Source of the DNA: Deltaproteobacteria bacterium
GTDB taxonomy: Bacteria; Myxococcota_A; JAADFL01
DNA length: 31,342 bases
NCBI GenBank assembly: GCA_013152945.1
Contig: JAADFL010000040.1
Span: 1 to 31,342 of the forward strand
Reading direction: 5' to 3'
How positions within the stretch are numbered: the first letter of the stretch is position 1; each line of letters begins with the position of its first letter. Shown here in pieces: positions 1-9,024 of the stretch. The position numbers and the translations under genes were made by a program. A model generated the notes under the pieces. That model saw nothing but the letters and a program-made list of their open reading frames with translations. It had not been told where the DNA came from and ran no database searches.

Positions 1-79
1 AAGTTACCGGGTTTGAGATCTATGACATGTGGTTCATATATATAATCGGATGAAATCGGATTTTGTATACCAAAAATTT

Positions 80-170
80 AAAAAAATATTTTTTTGTAAT
101 GCCATGTTGACCTGTTTGCATGACAGGCTTGCACGCGCCCTGCCATAGCTACTTGTAATTACAAAAAAAT
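80..170. repeat. AT-rich inverted repeat downstream of acr3
   Basis: A perfect 13-base inverted repeat has arms at 88-100 (ATTTTTTTGTAAT) and 158-170. The left arm overlaps a 16-base perfect palindrome of seven A, TA and seven T at 80-95. The right arm overlaps the 12-base palindrome TTGTAATTACAA at 153-164. A small hairpin CCTGT/ACAGG (111-115/123-127) sits in the loop. It lies just past the acr3 stop, so it could act as a transcription end signal for the ars operon, but the 57-base loop is unlike a simple intrinsic terminator. I see no convincing gene in 1-185. Confidence 0.5.
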
Positions 171-185
171 CAGGCAGGAAGAAAA

Positions 186-1265
186 TCAACGTGGGTGGGG
201 ACGGGGATCGGGGGGATCGAAGTACCTGCGGCCAAGCCACAGTGACACGTTTACAAGTCCTATCAACACGGGAACCTCCACCAGGGGACCTATCACTGCT
301 GCAAAGGCGGCACCATGTCCTATGCCGAAAGTAGCCACGGCGACTGCAATTGCAAGTTCGAAGTTATTGGAGGCCGCTGTAAAGGACAGGGTCGCCGATT
401 GTCCGTAATCTGCCCCTACTGCCTTGCTCATAAAGAAGGAAACGAAGAACATGACCACGAAGTATACCAGGAGTGGCATTGCGATCCGAACCACGTCCAG
501 TGGAAGCCGTACTATTGTTTCCCCCTTCAGCGAGAACATGACAACGATGGTGAACAGCAGGGCGACAAGGGTTATTGGACTGATTTTGGGGATGAACTTT
601 GTATGGTACCACTCCTTGTCTTTGATTGCGATAAGGGTGAAACGAGTGGTTATACCTGCTATAAAGGGTATGCCCAGGTATATGAATACACTCTTCGCAA
701 TCCCGCCAATGGTGATATTTACGGTTATGCCTTCAAGGCCAAACCACATAGGCAGAACTGTCACGAAGATATATGCGTACACAGAGTAAAATAGGACCTG
801 GAATATCGAGTTGAAAGCAACAAGCCCTGCACAGTACTCGGTGTCGCCCTTTGCCAGATCGTTCCAGACTATTACCATTGCGATACACCGGGCTAAGCCT
901 ATCATTATGAGACCTACCATGTACTCGGGCTTGTCGTGCAGGAAGAGAACGGCAAGGCCGAACATCAGCAGGGGTCCGACGACCCAGTTCTGGACCAATG
1001 ACAGGCTAAGGACACGATAGTTACGGAAAACGCGTCCCATCTCCTCGTACCTGACCTTAGCCAAAGGCGGGTACATCATAAGGATCAGGCCAGCGGCTAT
1101 CGGAATCGAGGTGGTTCCGGTATTAAACTTGTTGAGCAATTTCACTATGTTGGGGAAAAAATATCCAATACCAACACCCAATGCCATAGCGAGGAAAATC
1201 CAGACCGTCAGGAACCGGTCCAGAAAAGTCAGGTTTCTTGAAAGATGGCTGTTTGCGCCTTTCAT
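186..1265 (-). CDS. acr3: Arsenite efflux permease, ACR3 family
   Basis: A 359-residue integral membrane protein with about ten hydrophobic segments. It exports arsenite across the inner membrane using the proton gradient. The family signature [13 protein letters not shown] (about residues 123-135) is present, and C127 matches the Cys conserved and needed for transport in ACR3 proteins. The conserved Glu in the last helices ([11 protein letters not shown], near 327-337) is also present. Its ATG overlaps the arsR stop in an ATGA arrangement, so the two are translationally coupled and expressed together under ArsR. No arsenate reductase or arsA lies nearby in this window. ACR3 is the bile/arsenite/riboflavin transporter superfamily type, not the unrelated ArsB type. 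Confidence 0.93.
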   Translation of the reverse strand: MKGANSHLSRNLTFLDRFLTVWIFLAMALGVGIGYFFPNIVKLLNKFNTGTTSIPIAAGLILMMYPPLAKVRYEEMGRVFRNYRVLSLSLVQNWVVGPLLMFGLAVLFLHDKPEYMVGLIMIGLARCIAMVIVWNDLAKGDTEYCAGLVAFNSIFQVLFYSVYAYIFVTVLPMWFGLEGITVNITIGGIAKSVFIYLGIPFIAGITTRFTLIAIKDKEWYHTKFIPKISPITLVALLFTIVVMFSLKGETIVRLPLDVVRIAMPLLVYFVVMFFVSFFMSKAVGADYGQSATLSFTAASNNFELAIAVAVATFGIGHGAAFAAVIGPLVEVPVLIGLVNVSLWLGRRYFDPPDPRPHPR

Positions 1266-1657
1266 CGCCCCTTATTGACCTTTGTTCCACTCTTGGCTGG
1301 TATGTCCTTGCACGATCCTTCCGATCGCTCCCGGCTCTTCTTCCAATCGGCAAGGTGATCGAACAATTCCGGCGGCATCCGTTCCTTGATGATAGATGGC
1401 AATATTTCGATTATTTTTGCATGGACCTTCCCCGGATTGTCCACGATTCTATAGTAGACCCATACCGAGTCCCGCCTGTCATCCAGCAGCCCTGCATTGG
1501 TCAGGTGACGCAAGTGTCTCGAAGCCTTGGATTGAGTGATCTTGAGCACTTTTATGAAATCGCACACACAAAGTTCTTTTCCACCAATCAGGAGCCCAAG
1601 CATTTGCAGCCGGGTTTCATCAGAGAGGGCCTTGAACAAGCCAGCAAGCCTTCTCAT
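1262..1657 (-). CDS. arsR: ArsR-family arsenic-responsive repressor
   Basis: A 131-residue winged-helix repressor of the ArsR/SmtB family. The N-terminus ([13 protein letters not shown]) and the recognition helix region ([12 protein letters not shown], about 41-52) are typical. The motif ELCVCDF places C30 and C32 where ArsR binds trivalent arsenic in the CxC arrangement, so loss of DNA binding on arsenite is expected. A further Cys near residue 116 (EGSCKD) might supply a third ligand; that is inference. The ATG follows AAGGAGG at a 7-base spacing. The gene is first in the operon with acr3, and the palindromic operator just upstream implies autoregulation. Confidence 0.93.
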   Translation of the reverse strand: MRRLAGLFKALSDETRLQMLGLLIGGKELCVCDFIKVLKITQSKASRHLRHLTNAGLLDDRRDSVWVYYRIVDNPGKVHAKIIEILPSIIKERMPPELFDHLADWKKSRERSEGSCKDIPAKSGTKVNKGR

Positions 1658-1680
1658 GTCGCATCCTCCTTGTCAGCACA

Positions 1681-1711
1681 TGCATATACCCGCATAACCG
1701 GTTATATGCAA
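1681..1711 (-). promoter_or_regulatory. arsR promoter with palindromic ArsR operator
   Basis: Read on the minus strand, a -35 TTGCAT (1706-1711) and a -10 TATATG (1683-1688) are separated by 17 bases. The spacer holds the perfect 12-base palindrome ATAACCGGTTAT (1694-1705). An outer perfect repeat TGCATATA/TATATGCA (1681-1688 and 1703-1710) covers the -10 and the edge of the -35. A dimeric repressor bound here would block RNA polymerase, as expected for ArsR. The site is read directly from sequence; its assignment to ArsR comes from position. Confidence 0.7.
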
Positions 1712-1820
1712 CAATTAATTCATAACGCATGGCGACCAAAGTGTATATAGATGGCCATTTACCCGGTTAAGCACAAGACATGCCGGGCTTGTTACCTTAA
1801 GGGTTTAACCCGCTTTATGC

Positions 1821-2993
1821 TCAAGGCCTGACCGAGCTTGATTGGCTGTTGTTTTCGCCTTGTTCCTTTCTTTGGCGCGATATTACATCAATCAACTTGG
1901 ATGCACTGTCCTTCAGCGCCCTGTCTTTTATTTTTTTACATAGATTCTCTGCGCGATCGAGTTCATCAATACGAAGATCGGCATATGCAAGACGATACCT
2001 GGTTGTATCATCCAATGGTCCTATCGATGAAAAAGATTTTTCGAGGGCCGCAGCTCTTTCAAAGCGTTCTGAACCAAGGTATATGGCCAATCTCTGGGAC
2101 AGGCGTTTCTTTGAATCTTTTACCCGTGCATTCAGGCGGACTGCCTCATGAAAATGTCCGGCCAGCCTGAAATGCTCCGCTGCTGCAAATGCATAGTCTC
2201 CGCCCAGCAAGGTAGCCCTGGCAAATAATCGGGCTGCGGCCAACAGGTGCTTTCCGGTCGAATACGCGAATGCCAGGCGAGCCAGCACCTGGGGATCCTG
2301 TTTGAACCGCAATGCCGCTTTCTCCAGGATTACCGCAGCCTTGCCCGGGCTGCCAGCCTTGCGGAGAGCCTCACCGAGAACAAGGTATCCGTCACGATCA
2401 TTTGGAACCTTGTCAAGATAAGTACTGCCCTTTTCGAGCGCAGCGGCATACAACCCTTCGTTGACCAGGAGCAGGGCCTGTTCGCGTAGTAACTCATAGT
2501 GCCTTGGGAATGATGTAATTGCGTTTTCTAGCGTAGTATATGCTTCCTCCACCTTGCCGAGCTTTTCCTGTACCCTGGCCTTTATCTGAAAATAGGATGG
2601 AAATCTTCGGCCGATTTTTTCACCCTTGTTCAATGTGCTGAGAGATTTTCCAAATTTTCCAAGTTGATAGTAAGCCTGACCCAGATAAAGCCAGATAGCG
2701 GTCTGGTTTGGTTTAGTAGCAAGGACATTCTTGAAATGGGTAATAGCTTCCCGGACATGATTTTCCCTCATCGCAATGATACCGCGAAAACTTTCAATGA
2801 CGGCCTTGTCTCCTTCCAGGCCATTTAAAAGTTTTTTCGCCTCTTCCAGGTTTCCATTGTTGATGAGCTGCTTGACCAGTTGTATGGGATGAATCCGCTT
2901 GTCTCCTTCATCCGAATCGTTGTGGGCCATCACCGGTGAAGCTCCGATGAGCCAAAGTGACAGTATAAAAATCATTGATGTCAATCTACCCAT
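1821..2993 (-). CDS. Exported TPR protein, last gene of the TonB2-type operon
   Basis: A 390-residue protein with a signal peptide (residues 1-22, ending ASPVMA). The rest is a chain of degenerate tetratricopeptide repeats, such as AIWLYLGQAYYQLGKFGKSLSTL and GYLVLGEALRKAGSPGKAAVIL. It should sit in the periplasm or on a membrane as a protein-binding scaffold. The start is set by GGAG at the end of tonB, 7 bases before an ATG that lies one base past the tonB stop; longer upstream readings would run inside tonB. A TPR gene directly after tonB2 is the known order in Vibrio-type TonB2 clusters, which supports a role in TonB2 energy transfer. The exact role is not shown by the sequence. Confidence 0.85.
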   Translation of the reverse strand: MGRLTSMIFILSLWLIGASPVMAHNDSDEGDKRIHPIQLVKQLINNGNLEEAKKLLNGLEGDKAVIESFRGIIAMRENHVREAITHFKNVLATKPNQTAIWLYLGQAYYQLGKFGKSLSTLNKGEKIGRRFPSYFQIKARVQEKLGKVEEAYTTLENAITSFPRHYELLREQALLLVNEGLYAAALEKGSTYLDKVPNDRDGYLVLGEALRKAGSPGKAAVILEKAALRFKQDPQVLARLAFAYSTGKHLLAAARLFARATLLGGDYAFAAAEHFRLAGHFHEAVRLNARVKDSKKRLSQRLAIYLGSERFERAAALEKSFSSIGPLDDTTRYRLAYADLRIDELDRAENLCKKIKDRALKDSASKLIDVISRQRKEQGENNSQSSSVRP

Positions 2994-2994
2994 T

Positions 2995-3633
2995 TCATTT
3001 CTCCAACTTGAATAGGATCTTCTGACGGCACAAGACGGCCACAGCCTGTCCCTTGAATTTGGCCGGCGCAAATTGGTATTGCCTGATTGCCCGGGTTGCG
3101 GCCTTTTCAAAAATACCAGGCGGATCAGACTTTTCCACCCATACCTTTTCAACCCTGCCGGCAGCGGAAACCTGTAGCTTCATTATTACGTAGCCTTCTA
3201 TACCACGGTCCTCGGCTGTAGAAGGATAGTCCGGGGCAACTCTGCGAATTACACGGGGCGGCTCATCTACAGCTTCCTCCTTCAGCACCAGCTCCGTATT
3301 CAGACCCTGTTGTCGGCCCATGAGGTCGCCCAGCAGATCGACTCCTGTAATATCCGGCATGAGTTGCTCGGAAGAGATATTTGAAGGAAGGTTGGGTAAA
3401 GGCATAGGGACGGCCCGGTTCCTCATCCTGGACACGTGTCTCGCCACGTGAGTTCGATGTTTCTTGTGATGCTGCTCGCGCAGGACAATCGTCTTTGTAA
3501 CCGCTTTGGACTTTTTCTCACGTGTGTGGACATACTTGTTGACTTGTATCACCAGGTACATACCTGCGCCATTTACCAGGACTGCCAGGAGGAGAGATAG
3601 GAAAACCCTGGCCCACCTTTGTCTTCTATTCAT
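2995..3633 (-). CDS. tonB: TonB energy-transducing protein (short TonB2 type)
   Basis: A 212-residue TonB. An N-terminal membrane anchor (about residues 8-30, VFLSLLLAVLVNGAGMYLVIQV) is followed by a basic/His region and a periplasmic linker. The C-terminal TonB domain (about 125-212) has the family pattern RVAPDYPSTAEDRGIEGYVIMKLQV and AIRQYQFAPAKFKGQAV. It links the ExbB/ExbD proton motor to the TonB box of outer-membrane receptors. It lacks the long Pro-rich spacer of E. coli TonB, like TonB2 proteins. The start overlaps the exbD stop (ATGA); a longer reading to 3684 would run inside exbD. The partner receptor is probably the one at 6838-9024 in the same operon. Confidence 0.9.
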   Translation of the reverse strand: MNRRQRWARVFLSLLLAVLVNGAGMYLVIQVNKYVHTREKKSKAVTKTIVLREQHHKKHRTHVARHVSRMRNRAVPMPLPNLPSNISSEQLMPDITGVDLLGDLMGRQQGLNTELVLKEEAVDEPPRVIRRVAPDYPSTAEDRGIEGYVIMKLQVSAAGRVEKVWVEKSDPPGIFEKAATRAIRQYQFAPAKFKGQAVAVLCRQKILFKLEK

Positions 3634-4040
3634 ATCTCCCGCTCCACTGCAATGCCCACGTCCTTTGCTCCCGCCAGCCTGCATTGGTCGACCACGTCAA
3701 CAAGCATGCCGGTCTCCACGTGCTTGTCCGCTATTACCAGAACGGTTTTTATCCGCTGACGCGAAATGATTTCACGTAACCTGGCCTGGAGCATCCAGGG
3801 TTTCACCGGTTGTGCATCAACAAATATTTCTCCTCTCCTTCCTATCGAAACCCTGACAGACCGGTTGTCAGCCTGTTGCCCGCTTTTTGCTCCGGGCCTT
3901 TCTATCTCCAGCTTGGCATCTCTGACGAATGTCGTTGTAACCATAAAGAATATGAGTAATATGAAAACCATGTCGATTAGCGGCGCGATATTTATTTCAT
4001 TGTCTTGACGCTTTTTCCTGATGGATTTTCCCAGGCTCAT
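3630..4040 (-). CDS. exbD: ExbD biopolymer transport protein
   Basis: A 136-residue ExbD/TolR protein. It has a short cytoplasmic N-terminus, one transmembrane helix (about residues 21-40) with the conserved Asp of the proton path in NIAPLIDMVFILLIFF (D23), and a periplasmic domain ending KDVGIAVEREI. It forms the proton channel and motor with ExbB and drives TonB. The start is fixed by an ATGA overlap with the upstream exbB stop; upstream in-frame sequence overlaps exbB and is not ExbD-like. The stop overlaps the tonB start. Confidence 0.92.
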   Translation of the reverse strand: MSLGKSIRKKRQDNEINIAPLIDMVFILLIFFMVTTTFVRDAKLEIERPGAKSGQQADNRSVRVSIGRRGEIFVDAQPVKPWMLQARLREIISRQRIKTVLVIADKHVETGMLVDVVDQCRLAGAKDVGIAVEREI

Positions 4041-4654
4041 GGTTCCTCCGTGACGTTTTCGATGTTTTGGTCGGCGGTTCTCATAAGATAATCCCTTGCA
4101 CGATGTATTTCCATCTTCAGGATTTCTTCCTTGCGGTCCAAGAGCCTGCCGACTATGACTCCGGGGATTGCAACGATCAGGCCCATCTGAGTGCTTATCA
4201 GGGCCTCTGCGATCCCGCCTGCAACACCTCCGCTCTGCGTGAAAAGTTCCATTGCAGTCAAGGAATAGAATGTCTCGATCATCCCGCTGACCGTGCCCAA
4301 CAGGCCGAGTAACGGCGCAATGCCGCAAAGACTGCGGATTATTCCCTTGTACCTCGTTATCTCGTTTTCCGAGGCTATGACCAGGAAATCCAGCTCTTTT
4401 CCGCTCTCCCTGCCCAAAGATCTTAGCTGCTGGATTCCACGTCCCAGAAAACCGTCGACATATCCCCTCGTGCGGCTGACCTGCACGGGATCGATGAACA
4501 TCTCCTGTGCCTTTACAACCAGGTCTCCCTTGAAGCCTCTTTTCAGGAGTTGCCACCGCTCTCCTATGAGTGTCCAAAGGGTCATGCCGGCCAAGACCAA
4601 TGCCGGCATGACGAAACCTCCTTGTGAAATGTATTCCTGAACCTGTTTAAGCAT
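4037..4654 (-). CDS. exbB: ExbB-type proton channel subunit (short, ExbB2)
   Basis: A 205-residue MotA/TolQ/ExbB protein. There is a hydrophobic helix near residues 13-33 and two more at about 105-130 and 150-172. The family core motif APLLGLLGTVSGMIETF and the segment EALISTQMGLIVAIPGVIVG are present. It works with ExbD in the inner membrane. The start overlaps the stop of the larger ExbB-like gene by 8 bases. Two ExbB-like genes in a row (large, then small) followed by exbD and tonB is the TonB2/TtpC arrangement. Confidence 0.92.
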   Translation of the reverse strand: MLKQVQEYISQGGFVMPALVLAGMTLWTLIGERWQLLKRGFKGDLVVKAQEMFIDPVQVSRTRGYVDGFLGRGIQQLRSLGRESGKELDFLVIASENEITRYKGIIRSLCGIAPLLGLLGTVSGMIETFYSLTAMELFTQSGGVAGGIAEALISTQMGLIVAIPGVIVGRLLDRKEEILKMEIHRARDYLMRTADQNIENVTEEP

Positions 4655-6050
4655 TGATCGCTCCCCTTGTTTCTACGGGAACGGAGTCTTTGGGATCATC
4701 ACCATGCATACCGGCAGTATTGTGGCCTCGTTCGTTTTTTTCGTGTTGCATTTTATTGAGCAACTTCAAAGCATTGATTTCCATGTCTGACAGAACGTGG
4801 TCCACACGGCTGGACAAGAGTGCATGCACCAACAAAGTGGGAATGGCGACAATCAATCCGAACTCGGTGGTGAGCAATGCTTCGGAGATACCGCCTGACA
4901 AGAGTCTCGGATCTCCTGTCCCGTGCTCGGTTATAACAAGGAATGTGCCTATCATGCCTGTAACCGTGCCAAGCAGCCCAAGCAGGGGGGCCACGGCTGC
5001 AATGACGTTCAGGGCCGGAAGAAATCTTTCCAATGTGGGCCGTTCGGCCAGAATGGACTCGTTGACAAGTTCCTCGAGCTGGGATCTTGGCAACTCGCGG
5101 TGACGTAAAATAGTCTCTAAAACACGGGCCACGGCCCCGGGCCGTTTGTGACAATCTTCAGCAGCCTTGCCCCAGTCGCCCTTGGCGATCTCCTTGCCGA
5201 CTTCTTTCATCAACCTGTTCGAATTGGTATGGGCCTTGCGAAGAATGAAAATTCGTTCGAACAAAATCAAGACCGCCAGCACGGCAAGAGCCAAGATCGG
5301 CCACATCACGAAGCCGCCGGCAAGAAAGGTTTTCCAAAGGGTTCTATGTTCCCGGGATACCGTATCACCATGCTCCAGCGGATCGAAAAGCAGTGTCCCC
5401 ACTATTTTGGGACACTTGCCTCGTGACAGCTCTTCAGCCTGCTTTACGGATTCATGGTGTACTACCTTGAGGTTTTGTGAGCCTGCAGGTCCGAGGGATC
5501 CTCCTGTCTCATGATCCAGGCTGAAGGCGGCAACCTGTGAAAGCCAGAGCACATCTCCTTTTCTCTCTGAACCATCTGCTGCAAAATATGAATCCTTTTC
5601 GATTCGCAGCCTGCCCAAGCGTCTTACCAGAAGACACCCTTTTTCAAACATCGCCCCGAGCAAAGGGACAAGGTCTTCCTCGCCGTGAGCAATCGTTATT
5701 CCATGATGCCGCAGAGTCGAAATGGCCTGATCAAGCGTGTTGTCCAGCAGGGCCTGCCTGTCACTGCCGACCTGGACCTCGTCTTCTCCTTTCGATACCC
5801 TGTCTTCCAGAGCCTGGTTTTCGATCTGGAGTGCTGTAACCTGTTCCGATATTTTGCTTACCTCTTGCCGCAGAGCGGCTATCTCGTCATTATATTTTTT
5901 CTCGATTGCACGTTTACGCGAGATTAGCTGTTGCCTTTCACTTGCAAGCAGTTTTATTTCTTCTTGGTAAGCCTTTTCCAAGGGTGAGGCCGCCCAGGTT
6001 TCCAGACCTGCCAGTACGGATATCGAAAAAAACAAAATGCTAATCTTCAT
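4647..6050 (-). CDS. ttpC: TtpC-like ExbB with periplasmic coiled coil
   Basis: A 467-residue two-part protein. A signal peptide (1-21, ending ETWAA) leads into a long periplasmic coiled coil (about 25-100; repeated E/K/Q heptads such as EIAALRQEVSKISEQVTAL) and a soluble region. The second half is a MotA/TolQ/ExbB domain: a helix near 240-265, then APLLGLLGTVTGMIGTF (about 350) and LLTTEFGLIVAIPTLL. This matches TtpC of Vibrio TonB2 systems, an extra ExbB-like subunit needed for TonB2 function. The start was chosen because the ATG at 6050 opens the signal peptide 11 bases inside the end of the upstream gene; longer readings have no export signal. The symbol is by architecture and gene order, not by alignment. 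Confidence 0.85.
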   Translation of the reverse strand: MKISILFFSISVLAGLETWAASPLEKAYQEEIKLLASERQQLISRKRAIEKKYNDEIAALRQEVSKISEQVTALQIENQALEDRVSKGEDEVQVGSDRQALLDNTLDQAISTLRHHGITIAHGEEDLVPLLGAMFEKGCLLVRRLGRLRIEKDSYFAADGSERKGDVLWLSQVAAFSLDHETGGSLGPAGSQNLKVVHHESVKQAEELSRGKCPKIVGTLLFDPLEHGDTVSREHRTLWKTFLAGGFVMWPILALAVLAVLILFERIFILRKAHTNSNRLMKEVGKEIAKGDWGKAAEDCHKRPGAVARVLETILRHRELPRSQLEELVNESILAERPTLERFLPALNVIAAVAPLLGLLGTVTGMIGTFLVITEHGTGDPRLLSGGISEALLTTEFGLIVAIPTLLVHALLSSRVDHVLSDMEINALKLLNKMQHEKNERGHNTAGMHGDDPKDSVPVETRGAINA

Positions 6051-6834
6051 GTTGCCCTCCCGTATTTGCAGGACAGGGCAAGGGCAGGTTGAAATAACCT
6101 TTACGGATCTGCTTTCGCAGGGCAATGAAAAGGGATTCGACTGACTTGATGCTTTCCTCATCCGAAAACAATTTGAACGAATATCTACCGTTTTCCGCCT
6201 TGGCCGCCCAACCGAATTTACCGCTTTCCGTGCGAAAATACATAACGCCCATGCCGATTCGTGCTACTTGTACAAGTGTCTTTTTGCCATGCAGGTCGAT
6301 TACCTGGCGATGCAGGCCCACTTCGGCAGTCAACTTGAGTTCGTCCTCAAGCATCTGCCAAAGCCTGGAGATTGCCATTGCAGGATCTGCGCGCGGGCCC
6401 TTTAGATCTTTGGATATTTCATCTACAGCAGCCAACCTGTCGTGTTTCTTGAATGGCAGTGTATCCAGAATGAGCCTGCGAACCATCCGGGCGGCTTTTT
6501 TTGCAGGCTTCATCAAACGTGTCGACCATGACTCTGCTCTTCGTCTTTGTGCAATTTGTTTGGCGCGAAGCCGCCTCAAGGTCTCCTGCCTCACTTGTTC
6601 CTTGCGAAGAATTACCTCGAGATCGCCTTCCTGGTTCTCAAGAGCTGTTCTTCGTGTCCTGAACGATGACCGCATCTGGTCGATATCCGATTCCAGGTCA
6701 TCCACTTCCGCTCTAAGCTTGGCGAGTCTCTCCCCGTAATTCCTGGAACCGGCAAAGGTAGAACTGCTGAATAACATGCACCAAGCAACGACCATCGGCA
6801 CTATGGTCTTGATGTGTTCCATTGTTTCGGCCAT
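6040..6834 (-). CDS. DUF3450-like periplasmic coiled-coil protein
   Basis: A 264-residue exported protein. A signal peptide (to about residue 28, FSSSTFAG) is followed by a long coiled coil (about 33-100, rich in E/R/K heptads). A globular C-terminal half contains LILDTLPF and ARIGMGVMYFRTESGKFGWAA. Length, layout and position fit DUF3450 proteins, which commonly precede the TtpC-like gene in TonB2 clusters; the family call is by recall. GGAGGT lies 7 bases before the ATG, and the start is 3 bases beyond the receptor stop. It probably acts in the periplasm with the coiled-coil part of the TtpC-like protein; that is inference. Confidence 0.75.
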   Translation of the reverse strand: MAETMEHIKTIVPMVVAWCMLFSSSTFAGSRNYGERLAKLRAEVDDLESDIDQMRSSFRTRRTALENQEGDLEVILRKEQVRQETLRRLRAKQIAQRRRAESWSTRLMKPAKKAARMVRRLILDTLPFKKHDRLAAVDEISKDLKGPRADPAMAISRLWQMLEDELKLTAEVGLHRQVIDLHGKKTLVQVARIGMGVMYFRTESGKFGWAAKAENGRYSFKLFSDEESIKSVESLFIALRKQIRKGYFNLPLPCPANTGGQHED

Positions 6835-6837
6835 TTG

Positions 6838-9024
6838 TCAGACCTCCATCTTCAAACCGGAATAAAAGAAGAGCCCACGCAGGGGCCCCCAAATATATAT
6901 GACATCCGCGGATTCGGGATTGCCGTTCTCATCCGCAGGGAAGTAGAGCGGCGTTTCTACATCGGACTGGTGATAGTCCAGCAGGTTGTCTATACCTGCA
7001 TAGATGGAGAACCACTTGTACAGCCTCTGCTCAATGCGTATGTTCATCAAGGCGTACCATGGAGACCATGCCCGCTTGGGATTGCTCCTGTCCGCATTGG
7101 ACGGATCGAGCCAGTCGGCCAGCTTTGGGTTCTTTGTGGCGATATTGTAACCGTAACCGAACACCTTTCTCAAATTCATCGGGGCGTACACATCACCTTC
7201 TAATGAAGCCTTCAGCCCGAACTTGAAATTAACGTCTATGCCGAAGTTGATCTGATGACTGGGTGGAGCCGATACCAGGGCGTCGGCATTGTCGATATAG
7301 TAGTAATACCCATAGCCCGCTCGAAGGAAGAGCCATTTTAGAGGCTGACTTTGGATCTCCGCCTCGGTTGATATCACATCCAGTTTTCCATCCACGTTGA
7401 ACACCCTTACCTGGCCCGAGCTTGTGTTTTCCACTGTGATGGGGTCATTGACCCTGTTCCACGCACCTTCTATCGTTGCATTGAGCTTACGGCCAAGGTC
7501 CAGGGCAAGGGACAAATTGGTGTTGATCGATGTCTCTGCCGAATGGGCATCGTTCACCAGCCTGTATCCGGATGGAGCCACACCATGAGAATATTCATAG
7601 AAAGTGGTTGGCGCCCTGAAGCCCGTGCCTGCAACCGCCCGCAGGGTCAGCATATCGGTCAGGGCATATTTGAGTGCGCCCCTGGGCGTGAAGACGGCGC
7701 CGAAATCATTATGATAGTCGAAACGCATACCGTGCACGAACTCGAGATCGCCTGTGATGTTCCAGTCGCCCTGAATGAACACCCCGGGCATGTGATAGGT
7801 GTAATCAGCCTGAGCCAGGTTTTCCCTCAACTTTTCCAGGCGATAGGAAAGACCTCCGACCAGGCTGTAGCTCTTGAATAATTGAGCCGCCAGGAATTCC
7901 TCGGCGTACACCATCAACTGATCTGCGACGTATACCTCTCCTTCGTAGTCAGAGTCCTGGTAATGGTATGTTGAAGAAATTACAGTTTCCGAATCGAGCC
8001 AGTCCGCCAACCTGCACCGGAAACGGGCTCCACCCTCGAAACGGCGTGTAAGTATACTCTCTGAAAAGGCCCTCCTGTTATCAGTATCATCCATTACCTC
8101 CAGAAAACTTCCCATACCGCCGCCCTGGCGTTTCTCAATAATTGTTGAGACACGAAGCGTGAGGTCCGTGTCCTTGGCAATATCCCAGTAAGCTATGGCG
8201 GAAAAGCTGCCCTGGTCGTAACCGGTGTACTCGCTTATGCCGTCGCCGTCCCTGTCGATCCTGTCATGGGTTGCAAAGGTGCCGTTCAGCGTAAGGCCGA
8301 AATCGTCTTTCCTGAAAGACGTGTACCCCGTGGCCCGCTTCCAGTGAAACATGCCGCCTTCAACCGACAACTGGCCGGACAAGTCTTTGCCCGGCTTTCT
8401 GGTAATGACATTGATGACGCCGCCGATTGCGTCGGTGCCGTACAATATGGAGTTTGCTCCCTTGACAATCTCGATACGCTCGATATCCGAGGCGGGCAGG
8501 CTCAACAGGCCGTAAGTTGTGCCCAGGGAGGAATACATGGGCATGCCGTCAATCAGCATGAGGGTGTAACGCGAAGGCAGGCCGGATATCTTGACCCCTG
8601 TCGTATTGCAGATTGAGCAGACCGTGTCCACCTTGATGCCGGGCCTGAAATCCACTGCATCGATAAGGTTGATGGCGCCCTTGGCCTCTATTTCATCCGC
8701 CCCGATGAGTTCGGTCTTTATGGGAGCATCTTTTAAGAGCTTCTTTGTCCTGGTGCCTGTTACGACTATGTCTTCTGTTTCATAGACCTTGCTTTCTTCA
8801 GGGCCAAGAGGCTTCTTTGCTGCTTTCTTTTCTTTTTTTTGCTTTGTCGACATTGGTGTTGCTTTATTTTTATCTTTCTTTTTTTTGTCAGGCTGCTTTG
8901 GTTTGTCCTGTGGCCTATTCCCTTGGTTTTCTTTACTTTCTTGATTCTCCTGAGCATATACAGTCGGCATGGCCAAGAGTGATACACAAAAGATCACAAG
9001 TACATTCTTCGTCAATGTTTTCAC
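6838..9024 (-). CDS. TonB-dependent outer-membrane receptor with CxxC plug and Lys-rich linker
   Basis: A 728-residue receptor. A signal peptide (1-24, ending TVYA) is followed by a very basic Gln/Lys linker (about 25-72). A TonB box-like VYETEDIVVTG (about 80-90) leads into the plug domain (about 95-210; DIERIEIVKGANSILYGTDAIGGVINVITRKP) and a 22-strand-type barrel. The plug carries a Cys pair, VCSIC (C136, C139), before the LPSRYTLMLIDGMPMYSSL segment. I recall a similar CxxC in a Bacteroidota receptor subgroup. The GTG start follows GGAGG by 6 bases and opens the signal peptide directly; an upstream ATG would add 28 unlikely residues. The C-terminus (SGLKMEV) lacks the usual final aromatic residue. 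The substrate is unknown; the operator upstream of the operon suggests a metal or metal chelate. Confidence 0.9.
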   Translation of the reverse strand: MKTLTKNVLVIFCVSLLAMPTVYAQENQESKENQGNRPQDKPKQPDKKKKDKNKATPMSTKQKKEKKAAKKPLGPEESKVYETEDIVVTGTRTKKLLKDAPIKTELIGADEIEAKGAINLIDAVDFRPGIKVDTVCSICNTTGVKISGLPSRYTLMLIDGMPMYSSLGTTYGLLSLPASDIERIEIVKGANSILYGTDAIGGVINVITRKPGKDLSGQLSVEGGMFHWKRATGYTSFRKDDFGLTLNGTFATHDRIDRDGDGISEYTGYDQGSFSAIAYWDIAKDTDLTLRVSTIIEKRQGGGMGSFLEVMDDTDNRRAFSESILTRRFEGGARFRCRLADWLDSETVISSTYHYQDSDYEGEVYVADQLMVYAEEFLAAQLFKSYSLVGGLSYRLEKLRENLAQADYTYHMPGVFIQGDWNITGDLEFVHGMRFDYHNDFGAVFTPRGALKYALTDMLTLRAVAGTGFRAPTTFYEYSHGVAPSGYRLVNDAHSAETSINTNLSLALDLGRKLNATIEGAWNRVNDPITVENTSSGQVRVFNVDGKLDVISTEAEIQSQPLKWLFLRAGYGYYYYIDNADALVSAPPSHQINFGIDVNFKFGLKASLEGDVYAPMNLRKVFGYGYNIATKNPKLADWLDPSNADRSNPKRAWSPWYALMNIRIEQRLYKWFSIYAGIDNLLDYHQSDVETPLYFPADENGNPESADVIYIWGPLRGLFFYSGLKMEV

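Noticed and set aside
34-240. 68-codon minus-strand frame over the AT-rich end
   Set aside because: Low-complexity, overlaps acr3, no ribosome site, no resemblance to any protein.
315-794. 159-codon plus-strand frame inside acr3
   Set aside because: Antisense shadow of acr3, which has clear family motifs.
3630-4577. 315-codon extension upstream of ExbD
   Set aside because: Extra residues lie inside exbB and are not protein-like; the ATGA overlap at 4037-4040 gives the normal ExbD length.
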